DNA of 64,000 bases, taken from assembly GCA_947627725.1 (NCBI GenBank), contig CANQXE010000002.1, forward strand, positions 62,001 to 126,000, in the 5' to 3' direction. A program made the position numbers and the translations under genes. The notes under the pieces were generated by a model. That model was not told where the DNA came from, did not search any database, and was given only the letters and a program-made list of their open reading frames with translations. Position 1 is the first letter of the stretch. Each line of letters opens with the position of its first letter. The stretch comes from an uncultured Clostridia bacterium. Lineage in GTDB: Bacteria > Bacillota > Clostridia > Oscillospirales > Acutalibacteraceae. This document shows positions 26,343 to 36,300 of this stretch, piece after piece.

Positions 26343-26821
26343 TGAGAATAGGGCACGGATACGATGTGCATAGGCTTGTAGAGGGAAGAAAATGCATCAT
26401 CGGCGGTGTGGATATTCCAAGCGAAAAGGGTCTTTTAGGTCACAGTGACGCCGATGTTCTTCTTCACGCGGTTTCCGACTCTGTACTCGGCGCTTGCGCA
26501 ATGGGCGATATAGGTCACCTTTTTCCTGACAGTGATGATAAATGGAAAGGCGCTGACAGTCTTAAACTGCTTGAAGAGGTCGTTCGGCTGGCAAACCTGA
26601 AAGGATATAGGATAATAAATATGGATTCAACCATTCTCGCACAAGCTCCTAAAATGGCTCCATATATTTCTTCTATGAGAAAAAATATTGCGGCAGCCTG
26701 CAAAATTGATATTGAGGCGGTATCTGTTAAAGCAACAACCGAAGAGGGATTGGGCTTTACGGGCGCAAAGGAGGGTATTGCCGCCCATGCGGTTTGTCTT
26801 GTTGACGGAATAAAAAGATAA
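26342..26821 (+). CDS. ispF: 2-C-methyl-D-erythritol 2,4-cyclodiphosphate synthase
   Basis: Trimeric zinc enzyme that closes the cyclodiphosphate ring in the MEP pathway. [12 protein letters not shown] supplies the Zn-binding Asp-x-His, and [33 protein letters not shown] and [22 protein letters not shown] are diagnostic. Length 159 is standard. It ends the trmK-to-ispF run; a hairpin terminator follows. Confidence 0.96.
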   Translation: MRIGHGYDVHRLVEGRKCIIGGVDIPSEKGLLGHSDADVLLHAVSDSVLGACAMGDIGHLFPDSDDKWKGADSLKLLEEVVRLANLKGYRIINMDSTILAQAPKMAPYISSMRKNIAAACKIDIEAVSVKATTEEGLGFTGAKEGIAAHAVCLVDGIKR

Positions 26822-26835
26822 TAATTAAATATTAA

Positions 26836-26880
26836 CAGCCTGTTGCGGCTATATATTAGCGGCACAGGCTATATTTTTTA
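26836..26880 (+). terminator. Terminator after ispF
   Basis: AGCCTGT (26837-26843) pairs with ACAGGCT (26864-26870) with further partial pairing inside, followed by ATATTTTTTA. Confidence 0.65.
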
Positions 26881-26898
26881 AATATTTTGTTAATACTC

Positions 26899-26926
26899 TT
26901 GACAAATGGAAAAATATTGCTACAAT
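26899..26926 (+). promoter_or_regulatory. Sigma-A promoter of groES-groEL
   Basis: TTGACA (26899-26904) and TACAAT (26921-26926) with 16-base spacing, directly ahead of the CIRCE operator. Confidence 0.75.
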
Positions 26927-26934
26927 AGTAATTG

Positions 26935-26961
26935 TTAGCACTCGAAGTCAGAGAGTGCTAA
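26935..26961 (+). promoter_or_regulatory. CIRCE operator (HrcA-binding site)
   Basis: Exact match to the CIRCE inverted repeat: TTAGCACTC, nine bases, GAGTGCTAA. It lies just downstream of the groE -10, so HrcA would block transcription until heat stress. Confidence 0.97.
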
Positions 26962-26996
26962 TCCATAAAACGACTAATAAAAAATTATAGAGGTGA

Positions 26997-27275
<279 letters not shown>

Positions 27276-27280
27276 TTTAA

Positions 27281-28939
<1,659 letters not shown>

Positions 28940-28950
28940 TTAATAACTAT

Positions 28951-28980
28951 AAAGGTGTTGGGTTGCTCCGACACCTTTGT
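28951..28980 (+). terminator. Terminator after groEL
   Basis: AAAGGTGTTGG pairs with CCGACACCTTT around a six-base loop, followed by GTTGTTT. Confidence 0.75.
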
Positions 28981-29013
28981 TGTTTAAGAATAAAAAAGTT
29001 AAGCGGTGATTAT

Positions 29014-29724
29014 ATGACCTTGCAGGAAATAATTGATGAGAGTGAGAGCATAGTATTTTTCGGCGGCGCAGGTGTCTCGACCGAAAGCGGAATACCTGAT
29101 TTTCGTTCTGTTGACGGACTTTATAACCAAAAGTATGATTATCCTCCCGAGGAAATTTTGTCGCATACATTCTTTGTGAATAACACGGCTGAATTTTATA
29201 AGTTTTACAGGGATAAAATGCTTTGTACAGACGCACTTCCAAATTCAGCTCATATGAAATTAGCGGAGCTTGAAAGGGCAGGAAAGCTGAAAGCGGTTGT
29301 TACGCAAAATATAGACGGTCTTCATCAGAAGGCTGGAAGTAAAAATGTTTTTGAGCTTCACGGTTCAACGCTCAGAAATTACTGCACTAAGTGTAAAAAG
29401 CGCTTTAGCGCCGAATATATTTTAAATTCTGACGGTATACCCAGATGTGATGAATGTGACGCAATTATTAAGCCCGATGTTGTGCTTTATGAGGAGGGGC
29501 TTGATAATGATACCGTAAACGGAGCTCTTGACGCAATTATGAACGCTGATTGTCTGATTGTTGCCGGCACAAGCCTTACCGTTTATCCTGCCGCGAGCTT
29601 TGTTAAATACTTTAACGGCAGGCATTTTGTTCTGATAAACAAAGATAAAACCCCTATGGATAATCTTGCCACACTTGTTATTCACGGCAAGGTTGGAGAG
29701 GTACTGTCGCAAATTAAGGTATGA
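29014..29724 (+). CDS. NAD-dependent protein deacylase (sirtuin)
   Basis: Sir2-family enzyme that removes acyl groups from lysines using NAD. The NAD-binding GAGVSTESGIPDFRS motif is at about residues 18-32; TQNIDGLHQKAG and the catalytic His in ELHGS follow. A four-cysteine zinc site is formed by CTKCKKR and CDECD, and GTSLTVYPAASF is the C-terminal signature. The length of about 236 fits a class U/III bacterial sirtuin. The start at 29014 is set by GGTGAT; an upstream in-frame extension would overlap the groEL terminator. Confidence 0.93.
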   Translation: MTLQEIIDESESIVFFGGAGVSTESGIPDFRSVDGLYNQKYDYPPEEILSHTFFVNNTAEFYKFYRDKMLCTDALPNSAHMKLAELERAGKLKAVVTQNIDGLHQKAGSKNVFELHGSTLRNYCTKCKKRFSAEYILNSDGIPRCDECDAIIKPDVVLYEEGLDNDTVNGALDAIMNADCLIVAGTSLTVYPAASFVKYFNGRHFVLINKDKTPMDNLATLVIHGKVGEVLSQIKV

Positions 29725-29761
29725 ACGGTAAAATTTCTTATTTATTGGATATAAAAACCGC

Positions 29762-29790
29762 TTGACAAATCCATTTGTTCGTATTATTAT
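29762..29790 (+). promoter_or_regulatory. Sigma-A promoter of the T-box-controlled oxidoreductase operon
   Basis: Consensus TTGACA (29762-29767) and TATTAT (29785-29790) with 17-base spacing. It places the start of transcription at about 29797, giving a long leader of some 285 bases. Confidence 0.75.
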
Positions 29791-29796
29791 ATTTCT

Positions 29797-30062
29797 ACAT
29801 AATAGATAACACGTTGATGAGAACAGGTTTTATTTAATGAATTGTTTTAGAGAGCTGACGGATGCTGCAAGTCAGTACAAGGTTAGGTAAGATATCCTCT
29901 CTGAGTGGCTGTGCTGAACTATAGTAGGTGCAGACGGCTTCCTCCGTTACGGGATAGTGTATGATAGTACATAAAGTGCGTTTTTTATAAACGAAAAAGA
30001 GTGGTACCACGGTATTTATATCGCCTCTTTGCCCTAAAAGGCAGGGAGGCTTTTTATTTTTT
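29797..30062 (+). promoter_or_regulatory. T-box riboswitch (probably isoleucine-tRNA specific)
   Basis: tRNA-sensing leader. Stem I has the GATGAGAA region (29816-29823), the AGAGAG segment and the apical CTGACGGATGCTGCAAGTCAG. The later stem shows the conserved ACGG...CCGTTA (29933-29948). The antiterminator bulge contains GAGTGGTACCACGG (30000-30013), and the terminator GCCTCTTTGCC / GGCAGGGAGGC ends in TTTTTATTTTTT. By pairing GAGA (29819-29822) with TCTC (29898-29901) and TTTATTT with AGGTAAG, the specifier loop reads ATATCC, placing ATC (Ile) one base before the lower stem. The UGGU in the T-box requires a tRNA with discriminator A, which fits Ile and excludes an Asp reading. The specifier call is inference. 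Confidence 0.85.
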
Positions 30063-30082
30063 AGAGAAAGAGAGAGATTATT

Positions 30083-30655
30083 ATGGCAGATTTGGTAGAA
30101 ATCCGCTGGCACGGCCGCGGTGGTCAGGGAGCAAAGACTGCCGCGCTTTTGCTTGCGGACGTTGCTTTTAAGACAGGAAGCTTTGTGCAGGGCTTTCCGG
30201 AATACGGTCCGGAGCGTATGGGCGCTCCAATCACAGCGTATAACAGAATAAGCAAAAATGAAATCAGAGTTCATTCCAATATTTATGAGCCTGATTACGT
30301 TGTAGTTGTTGATGAGGGACTTCTTGATGTTGTAAACGTAACCGACGGTCTTAAGGAGTCCGGAGGTATAGTTGTCAACACATCAAAATCACCTGATGAG
30401 ATTAAGCAAAAGCTGGGAGATTATAAGGGCGGTGTTTACACAATCGACGCCCGCAAGGTGTCCGTTGCCTGCCTCGGAAAATATTTCCCAAACACACCGA
30501 TGCTTGCCGCTATTGTAAAAGTATCAGGTGTAATGGATAAGGAAACTTTCCTTAATGAAATGAAAATCTCATTTTCACATAAGTTTTCTTCAAAGCCGGA
30601 GGTTATTGACGGCAATATGAATGCTCTCAAGATGGCTTTTGATGAGGTTAAATAG
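30083..30655 (+). CDS. 2-oxoacid:ferredoxin oxidoreductase, gamma subunit
   Basis: Gamma subunit of a four-subunit, thiamine-diphosphate-dependent oxidoreductase that interconverts a 2-oxoacid plus CoA with an acyl-CoA, CO2 and reduced ferredoxin. The family signature EIRWHGRGGQGAKTAA is at the N-terminus, followed by QGFPEYGPERMGAPITAYNRIS. Length 190 is typical. First gene of a gamma-delta-alpha-beta operon with short gaps, preceded by the T-box leader. The family includes pyruvate (Por) and branched-chain ketoisovalerate (Vor) enzymes; substrate cannot be fixed by sequence alone. Confidence 0.9.
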   Translation: MADLVEIRWHGRGGQGAKTAALLLADVAFKTGSFVQGFPEYGPERMGAPITAYNRISKNEIRVHSNIYEPDYVVVVDEGLLDVVNVTDGLKESGGIVVNTSKSPDEIKQKLGDYKGGVYTIDARKVSVACLGKYFPNTPMLAAIVKVSGVMDKETFLNEMKISFSHKFSSKPEVIDGNMNALKMAFDEVK

Positions 30656-30670
30656 AGGAGGTACTGTAAT

Positions 30671-30973
30671 ATGAAGTCAGATACAAAAAAACTCCATTTA
30701 GAATGTAAATGGCAGGAGCTTACTCAGGGTATGCAGATTTACGGCGAGAAAACCTCCGAGGATTTCAACACAGGCGAGTGGACATCGGTTAAGCCTGAGC
30801 TTGACTGGTCAAAATGTATTCACTGTCTGATGTGCGTTCCTGTTTGCCCTGATAGCTGTATAGCTGTTAAGGACGGTATGAGAAAAGCGTTTGATTATGA
30901 CCATTGCAAGGGCTGCGGCATTTGTGTCAAGGCTTGCCATGTCGGCGCAATAACTATGGAGGGGGTTAAATAA
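30671..30973 (+). CDS. 2-oxoacid:ferredoxin oxidoreductase, delta subunit (2[4Fe-4S] ferredoxin)
   Basis: Ferredoxin-like subunit of 100 residues carrying two [4Fe-4S] clusters. The first motif is CIHCLMCVPVCP and the second CKGCGICVKACHVGAI. The preceding GEWTSVKPELDWSKC is characteristic of PorD/VorD. It relays electrons from the alpha/beta core to ferredoxin. The ribosome binding site AGGAGGT is at about 30657-30663, and the alpha gene starts 2 bases after its stop. Confidence 0.92.
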   Translation: MKSDTKKLHLECKWQELTQGMQIYGEKTSEDFNTGEWTSVKPELDWSKCIHCLMCVPVCPDSCIAVKDGMRKAFDYDHCKGCGICVKACHVGAITMEGVK

Positions 30974-30974
30974 T

Positions 30975-32156
30975 ATGGCAAAGAAAGACAGACTCAGCGG
31001 TAATGAGGCGGTTGCGGAGGCGCTCCGTCAGATTAATCCTGATGTAATGGCGGCGTTTCCGATTACGCCTTCAACCGAAATTCCGCAGTATTTTTCAAAG
31101 CTTGTTGCAAACGGTCAAGTGGACAGTGAATTTATTCCTGTTGAGTCCGAGCATTCCGCAATGTCTGCTGTTATCGGCGCGCAGGCGGCAGGCGCGAGAA
31201 GCGTTACTGCAACCTCCTCGGCAGGTATGGCGCTTATGTGGGAAGAACTTTATCTTGCGGCGTCAAACAGGCTTCCATGTGTATTAACTCTTGTAAACAG
31301 AGCCTTATCAGGTCCTATCAACATTAACTGTGACCACAGTGATTCAATGGGCGCGAGAGATGCCGGATGGATTCAGATTTACGCTGAGAACAATCAGGAG
31401 GTATATGATAATCTATGTATGGCATACCGCATTGCGGAGCATAAGGATGTTATGCTCCCGGTAATGATTTGCCAGGATGGTTTTATCACCTCGCACGCAG
31501 TTGAGAATATCATTCTCAATGAGGATGAGGAGGTTAAGAATTTTGTTGGCGAGTATGAGCCCGAAAATTCACTTTTAAATCCCGAGTGTCCTATGGCGGT
31601 AGGTCCTTACAGCGTAACAAATTATTACTTTGAGGCAAAGAGGGCGCAGGCTGAAGCTCTTAAGAACGCAAAGCAGGTAACTCTTGATGTCGCAAAGGAA
31701 TACGCGGAGCTTACGGGCAGAAAGTACGGGCTTTTTGAAGAATACAGAATGGATGACGCCGATTACGCAGTTGTTATCATAGGCTCGGCAGCAGGCACAA
31801 CAAAGGACGCTGTTGATAAGCTCAGAGAAAAGGGTGTTAAAGCGGGTCTTATAAAAATCAGACTTTTCCGTCCGTTCCCGGCTGAAGAAATAGCAGAGGC
31901 ACTAAAGGGTGTTAAAGCAGTTGCGCTTATGGACAGAACAGAATCCTATAACAATAACTGCGGACCTATCGGCGCGGAGGTCACTACTGCTCTTTACAGG
32001 GCAAAGTCCGACGCCCTCACAGTTAATTATGTTTACGGTCTCGGCGGACGTGATGTTAAGGTATCCGATATGATTAACATTTACAGCGAGCTTGAAAGTA
32101 TTGCCAAAGCAGGTAAAGTTGAAAATCCTTACCGCTATATGGGCGTTAGAGAATAA
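30975..32156 (+). CDS. 2-oxoacid:ferredoxin oxidoreductase, alpha subunit
   Basis: Pyrimidine-binding half of the thiamine-diphosphate enzyme, 393 residues. SGNEAVAEALRQINPDVMAAFPITPSTEIPQ and VESEHSAMSAVIGAQAAGAR (Glu that activates ThDP) are the core motifs; TATSSAGMALMWEELYLAAS and the later RLFRPFP and DRTESYNNNCGPIGAEV segments are typical of the PorA/VorA group. It works as a complex with the adjacent gamma, delta and beta subunits in the cytoplasm. The T-box upstream argues for a role in amino acid supply. Confidence 0.92.
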   Translation: MAKKDRLSGNEAVAEALRQINPDVMAAFPITPSTEIPQYFSKLVANGQVDSEFIPVESEHSAMSAVIGAQAAGARSVTATSSAGMALMWEELYLAASNRLPCVLTLVNRALSGPININCDHSDSMGARDAGWIQIYAENNQEVYDNLCMAYRIAEHKDVMLPVMICQDGFITSHAVENIILNEDEEVKNFVGEYEPENSLLNPECPMAVGPYSVTNYYFEAKRAQAEALKNAKQVTLDVAKEYAELTGRKYGLFEEYRMDDADYAVVIIGSAAGTTKDAVDKLREKGVKAGLIKIRLFRPFPAEEIAEALKGVKAVALMDRTESYNNNCGPIGAEVTTALYRAKSDALTVNYVYGLGGRDVKVSDMINIYSELESIAKAGKVENPYRYMGVRE

Positions 32157-32169
32157 GGAGGCGGTTTTT

Positions 32170-33111
32170 ATGTATAATTTTAAAGAATATGTCGGCAGAG
32201 AAGACCGCCTTGCAGGCGGGCACAGAATGTGTGCAGGCTGCGGCGGCACAATTGCAGTAAGGAATGTTTTAAAGGCAATAAAGCCGGGAGATAAGGCTGT
32301 AATCGGTAACGCAACAGGCTGTCTTGAGGTTTCAAGCTTTATGTATCCGTATACGGCGTACAAAGACAGCTATATACATAATGCGTTTGAAAATGCAGGC
32401 GCTACAATGTCCGGTGTTGAGGGCGCATATAATGTGCTTAAAAGAAAGGGCAAGCTTGACGAAACATATAAGTTCATCACCTTCGGTGGTGACGGCGGTA
32501 CTTATGACATCGGATTTCAGTCACTGAGCGGTGCTATGGAACGCGGTCACGATATGGTTTATGTGTGCTACGATAACGGAGCGTATATGAATACGGGTAT
32601 TCAGCGTTCGTCAGCGACTCCGATGTTTGCTGATACGACCACAACTCCTGTCGGCAGTCAGTCAACAGGCAAGCCGCAGTACAGAAAGGACCTTGCGGCA
32701 ATTATTGCAGAGCATCAGGTGCCTTATGTCGCACAGACTACATTTGTACAGAATTTCCGTGACCTTTACAGAAAGTCTGAAAAGGCTATTTATACAAAGG
32801 GTCCTGCTTTTCTTAACATTATGGCTCCTTGTCCGAGAGGCTGGAGATATCCCGCATATGATATTATGGAAATCTGCAAGCTTGCTGTTGAAACGCGTTA
32901 CTGGCCTTTATTTGAGGTTGTTGACGATAAGTGGATACTTAACTATGAGCCGAGAAATTATGTTCCTATTGAGGAGTGGCTTGTTAAGCAGGGCAGATTT
33001 AAGCATATGTTCAAGCCGGAAAATGAGTGGATGATTGAAGCGTTCCAAAAGGAAGTTGACAGACGCTGGTATGAGCTGCTTGACCGCTGCTCAGAAGTAC
33101 GAGGCGCTTAA
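32170..33111 (+). CDS. 2-oxoacid:ferredoxin oxidoreductase, beta subunit
   Basis: Diphosphate-binding half of the enzyme, about 313 residues. HRMCAGCGGTIAVRN supplies Fe-S/ThDP-site cysteines, NATGCLEV and the ThDP/Mg motif GGDGGTYDIGFQSLSGA follow, and CYDNGAYMNTGIQRSSATP is a strong family signature. FLNIMAPCPRGW closes the catalytic region. The start at 32170 follows AAGGAGG at 32156-32162; a longer in-frame reading from 32092 overlaps the alpha gene and is rejected. A terminator hairpin follows the stop. Confidence 0.93.
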   Translation: MYNFKEYVGREDRLAGGHRMCAGCGGTIAVRNVLKAIKPGDKAVIGNATGCLEVSSFMYPYTAYKDSYIHNAFENAGATMSGVEGAYNVLKRKGKLDETYKFITFGGDGGTYDIGFQSLSGAMERGHDMVYVCYDNGAYMNTGIQRSSATPMFADTTTTPVGSQSTGKPQYRKDLAAIIAEHQVPYVAQTTFVQNFRDLYRKSEKAIYTKGPAFLNIMAPCPRGWRYPAYDIMEICKLAVETRYWPLFEVVDDKWILNYEPRNYVPIEEWLVKQGRFKHMFKPENEWMIEAFQKEVDRRWYELLDRCSEVRGA

Positions 33112-33120
33112 AAAGTAAAA

Positions 33121-33168
33121 TAGGAGGACTGAGCAGCTTTTTCTCTGCTTATGCCCTCCTGTTTTTTT
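33121..33168 (+). terminator. Terminator of the oxidoreductase operon
   Basis: TAGGAGG and CCCTCCTG arms enclose an inner GAGCAG/CTGCTT stem, followed by TTTTTTT. Confidence 0.75.
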
Positions 33169-33169
33169 A

Positions 33170-33199
33170 TTGCCTGAACAGGTATTAATATGTTATAAT
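33170..33199 (+). promoter_or_regulatory. Sigma-A-type promoter for the acyltransferase-lipase pair
   Basis: TTGCCT (33170-33175) and TATAAT (33194-33199) with 18-base spacing, 38 bases before the start codon. Confidence 0.5.
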
Positions 33200-33237
33200 A
33201 TCAAAGTAAAAATTCCGCTGAATACGAGGTGTGAAAT

Positions 33238-34326
33238 ATGATTGTTTTTATTGCCGTTTTTGCCCTTATATGTATGTGGCAGATTCAGCTCAGACCTGCG
33301 GGAAACGATAATTATATTAAAGACTATATGTCAATTGATAAAACAATGGCTATAAAAGGTATTTTTATAATAATTGTTTTCTTTTCTCATTTTAATTCAT
33401 ATGTTGATTTTACAAGCTCTTATGACTTGGCGTATGACAGCGTATACAGTCAGATAGGTCAGCGAATGGTTACTCTCTTTATGTTTTATTCCGGCTACGG
33501 AGTAATGGAGGCAATTTCAAAAAAGAAGATGTCTTATATACACAAGATACCTGTAACAAGAGTGCTTGCCACGCTGTTCAAATTTGATATAGCGGTTCTT
33601 TGCTATACAGTACTAAATATTATAATTAACAAAGGCACTTCTGAAGTAACTGCCAAGAGATTTATTCTCTCTCTTCTCGGCTGGGACAGTATCGGTAATT
33701 CAAACTGGTATATTTTTGCAATACTTATTTGCTATATAGCTACGTTTATCGGTTTTGAAATTTTCCGTGATAAATTAAAGCATATTCCGTCGGCAGTTGC
33801 AGTGACAGGGCTCCTTTTAACATATGTAGTTCTTCTTCATTTTAATGAGCTCAGACCAACACGTTACTATAATACGGTTTTGTGTTATCCGTTAGGTATC
33901 TTTTATTCATTGTACAGGGATAAATTTGAAAGGCTTATCAATAAAAGCAATACTCTGTGGGCTGTTCTTTTTGTTGGCAGCGTGATTGCCGCCAAGATAA
34001 CCTATGACCACAGAAATGACAGATTTTTTATCTATGAGTTGAGTATGTTTGCCTTCGTCGCGGCTGTTGTTCTGTTCACAATGCACTGTTCGCTCAATAA
34101 TAAAATCTTACGTTTTTGCGGTCAGCATTTATTTGGTATCTATATTATGCAGAGAATACCGATGATTGTGTTCCAGAAGCTCGGACTTGATGATTTCAAT
34201 ATTTATATTTATTTCATTGTCTGCCTCGCCGCAACAATACTCATTGCGTATCTGTTTGATAAATATATCGGTATGCTGTGGAATTTAATCATAAAACCGA
34301 AGAGCAAAAAAACGTTGGCTGAATAG
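33238..34326 (+). CDS. Membrane acyltransferase, Acyltransferase_3 (OafA-like) family
   Basis: Polytopic membrane protein of 362 residues with about ten hydrophobic helices. After the first helix, SIDKTMAIKGIFIIIVFFSHFNSY corresponds to the family pattern with the catalytic His (FFSHF). NSNWYIFAILICY matches the conserved Trp-Tyr helix, and a GQHLFGIYIMQ segment lies near the end. Such enzymes move acyl groups onto extracellular polysaccharides or lipids. A lipase gene follows after 10 bases. Substrate unknown. Confidence 0.78.
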   Translation: MIVFIAVFALICMWQIQLRPAGNDNYIKDYMSIDKTMAIKGIFIIIVFFSHFNSYVDFTSSYDLAYDSVYSQIGQRMVTLFMFYSGYGVMEAISKKKMSYIHKIPVTRVLATLFKFDIAVLCYTVLNIIINKGTSEVTAKRFILSLLGWDSIGNSNWYIFAILICYIATFIGFEIFRDKLKHIPSAVAVTGLLLTYVVLLHFNELRPTRYYNTVLCYPLGIFYSLYRDKFERLINKSNTLWAVLFVGSVIAAKITYDHRNDRFFIYELSMFAFVAAVVLFTMHCSLNNKILRFCGQHLFGIYIMQRIPMIVFQKLGLDDFNIYIYFIVCLAATILIAYLFDKYIGMLWNLIIKPKSKKTLAE

Positions 34327-34336
34327 GATTAATATT

Positions 34337-35449
34337 ATGAAAAATAAGGTTCAGACAAAGGAAAAGGCAAAAAAGAATAAAAGAAAAAAGCGTCCGCTAT
34401 GGAAAAGGCTTGCCGCATTTTTAGTAGTTATTGCGGTAATTATCGGAATGGATTACGGCGTTTTTTACTACATTTCAAATATTGTGGTGGAAAATCTGGA
34501 GTCCTTTGCGCAGACGGACGCGCAGGAGCAGATTCATGTCGGTTACAGCAGAGAAAATCTGTCTGCGCTTATAAAGGAATCGGTTATGCTCTCGGGTGTT
34601 GCCTATATGCCGGAAAAGGAAACAATGTGGCGTGACACGCTTTCCGATAACGGTTATGAGAACATTCAGAGAATTGAAAATGATTCATCATTTTTATATG
34701 ACTACTTTACTTTTCATAACAATGCAAATATGGCGTTTATGTTTTCTTCGGTAAGCGCGACCATTGCGTCAAAAAGCATAAATAACGGCAATGAGGACAA
34801 AACTTTGATTGCTATTGCTTTCAGAGGTACTGACCCGTCCGATATTGTTGATGATTTCAGCGATATGTTCACAGCGGTTGATGATGAGGGATTTCATAAG
34901 GGCTTTAAGTGGAATGCTGAAAATTTTATAAAAAAAGCCGATAAAATAAAATTTAATATTGATGGAATCACGGTAACGCTGAATGAAATTATAGAAGATA
35001 TGAAAAGCGATAAAAGCAGGTATACTATGATTGTAACGGGTCACAGTCTCGGCGCCGCGGTTGCCGATGTGCTTACCGGATATATTTTTTATGAGCAGGG
35101 GGTTGCTCCCGAAAATTTCAGTACCGTCACGTTTGGTACTCCTAAATCCGTTTCAAGCGGATACAATTATCCGTACAGCAATATTATTAATATCACAAAC
35201 GGTGATGATTTAGTAACTACTGTCGGCGCACAGGCACACCTCGGCAACACTGTCCTTTACTCTCCGACAGATGAATTTCGTAAAAAAGCATATGGCAATA
35301 AGTATGTTGAAAACGGAATTTCGGATTATTATAATGACCTTGTAGGCGCTATGGAGTCGGGACTGATTGCTCACAATTTAGCCGGCACCTACAACCCAAT
35401 CAGCGAGGATATAATCAATAATATGGATAAATATTTTATATTTGATTAG
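34337..35449 (+). CDS. Membrane-anchored class 3 lipase (alpha/beta hydrolase)
   Basis: Extracytoplasmic lipase/esterase of 370 residues. A very basic N-terminus (1-27) precedes one membrane helix at about 29-49, which probably acts as an uncleaved anchor. The Lipase_3 motifs are AIAFRGTDPSD (oxyanion region) and the nucleophile elbow VTGHSLGAA with Ser237. NGDDLVTTVG and AHNLAGTY provide the probable Asp and His of the triad. It follows the membrane acyltransferase on the same transcript and is closed by a terminator, so the two may act on the same surface lipid or polymer (inference). Confidence 0.83.
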   Translation: MKNKVQTKEKAKKNKRKKRPLWKRLAAFLVVIAVIIGMDYGVFYYISNIVVENLESFAQTDAQEQIHVGYSRENLSALIKESVMLSGVAYMPEKETMWRDTLSDNGYENIQRIENDSSFLYDYFTFHNNANMAFMFSSVSATIASKSINNGNEDKTLIAIAFRGTDPSDIVDDFSDMFTAVDDEGFHKGFKWNAENFIKKADKIKFNIDGITVTLNEIIEDMKSDKSRYTMIVTGHSLGAAVADVLTGYIFYEQGVAPENFSTVTFGTPKSVSSGYNYPYSNIINITNGDDLVTTVGAQAHLGNTVLYSPTDEFRKKAYGNKYVENGISDYYNDLVGAMESGLIAHNLAGTYNPISEDIINNMDKYFIFD

Positions 35450-35453
35450 AAAA

Positions 35454-35494
35454 AACGGTCTGCCTGAATGATGTCAAGCAGACCGTTAATTTTT
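35454..35494. terminator. Terminator between the lipase gene and the convergent ABC ATPase gene
   Basis: AACGGTCTGC (35454-35463) pairs perfectly with GCAGACCGTT (35478-35487), with T-rich flanks on both strands. Confidence 0.8.
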
Positions 35495-35499
35495 AAATT

Positions 35500-36300
35500 T
35501 TATTCCTTTTGCAGAAGAATTCTGTCATTATCAAAATCCTTGTTTTCCTTTTCCTTATACAGCTTAAGGAAATCGGTTACAGTCATTTCACGTCTTGTAT
35601 CACCGTCAAGGTCAATTATAATTTTTCCGCTGTCCATCATTATTGTTCTTGAGCCTGTTGTAAGCGCCTGTGATATATTATGGGTAATCATCATAGTGGT
35701 AATCTTATTTTCCTTAACGATTTTATTTGTTATTTCCATTACCTTGTCTGCTGTTACAGGATCAAGCGCCGCCGTGTGCTCGTCAAGAAGGAGAAGTTTA
35801 GGTGTCACGATTGTACACATAAGCAGAGTGACAACCTGCCTTTGCCCGCCCGATAGCAGACCGATTTTAGTTTTCATACGGTCCTCAAGCCCCATATTGA
35901 ACTTTGAAACCTCTTCCTTGAAAAGCTCGCTCTTTTTCTTGGAAACAGCCTGTGTAAAAAAGCCGGAGCCTGCACGGGAATATGCAAGCGCAAGATTTTC
36001 CTCAATCGTCATATTCGGGGCAGTACCCTTCATCGGGTCCTGAAAAACTCGTCCTATAAGCTTTGCTCTCCTGTGTTCAGGCATAAAGGAAATGTCCTTC
36101 TTGTCAAGCGTAATCTTTCCGCTGTCCTGCAAATATGTTCCGCAAATCATATTAAACAAGGTGGATTTTCCCGCGCCGTTTGAGCCGACTATTGTTACAA
36201 ACTCACCGTCATTAAGCGATAAATTTAAGTCTTTAAGGGCAGTATGCTCGTTGACTGTGCCTTTGGCAAAGGTTTTTGAAAGATTGGCGATTTCAAGCAT
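35500..36300 (-). CDS. TrpXYZ-like ABC importer, ATP-binding protein
   Basis: ATPase of an ABC importer, 266 residues. Walker A is VGSNGAGKST, the signature LSGGQRQ, and Walker B LLLLDEHTAALDP, where His follows the Glu instead of the usual Pro, a feature of this subfamily. The H-loop is ITHNIS. PMKGTAPNMTIEENLALAY is typical of ATPases linked to DUF534-type binding proteins. It is last in a minus-strand operon (dehydrogenase, binding protein, permease, ATPase) and overlaps the permease by 8 bases. Relatives import tryptophan or tyrosine; the ligand here is not known. Confidence 0.87.
   Translation of the reverse strand: MLEIANLSKTFAKGTVNEHTALKDLNLSLNDGEFVTIVGSNGAGKSTLFNMICGTYLQDSGKITLDKKDISFMPEHRRAKLIGRVFQDPMKGTAPNMTIEENLALAYSRAGSGFFTQAVSKKKSELFKEEVSKFNMGLEDRMKTKIGLLSGGQRQVVTLLMCTIVTPKLLLLDEHTAALDPVTADKVMEITNKIVKENKITTMMITHNISQALTTGSRTIMMDSGKIIIDLDGDTRREMTVTDFLKLYKEKENKDFDNDRILLQKE

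Noticed and set aside
28963-29013. Upstream in-frame extension of the sirtuin gene
   Set aside because: It lies in the groEL terminator, has no ribosome binding site, and the conserved protein begins at 29014.
29891-29894. Asp (GAT) reading of the T-box specifier
   Set aside because: tRNA-Asp has discriminator G, which would need UGGC in the T-box; the sequence has UGGU.
32092-32169. N-terminal extension of the oxidoreductase beta subunit
   Set aside because: It overlaps the end of the alpha gene in another frame; AAGGAGG at 32156-32162 and the family N-terminus both point to 32170.
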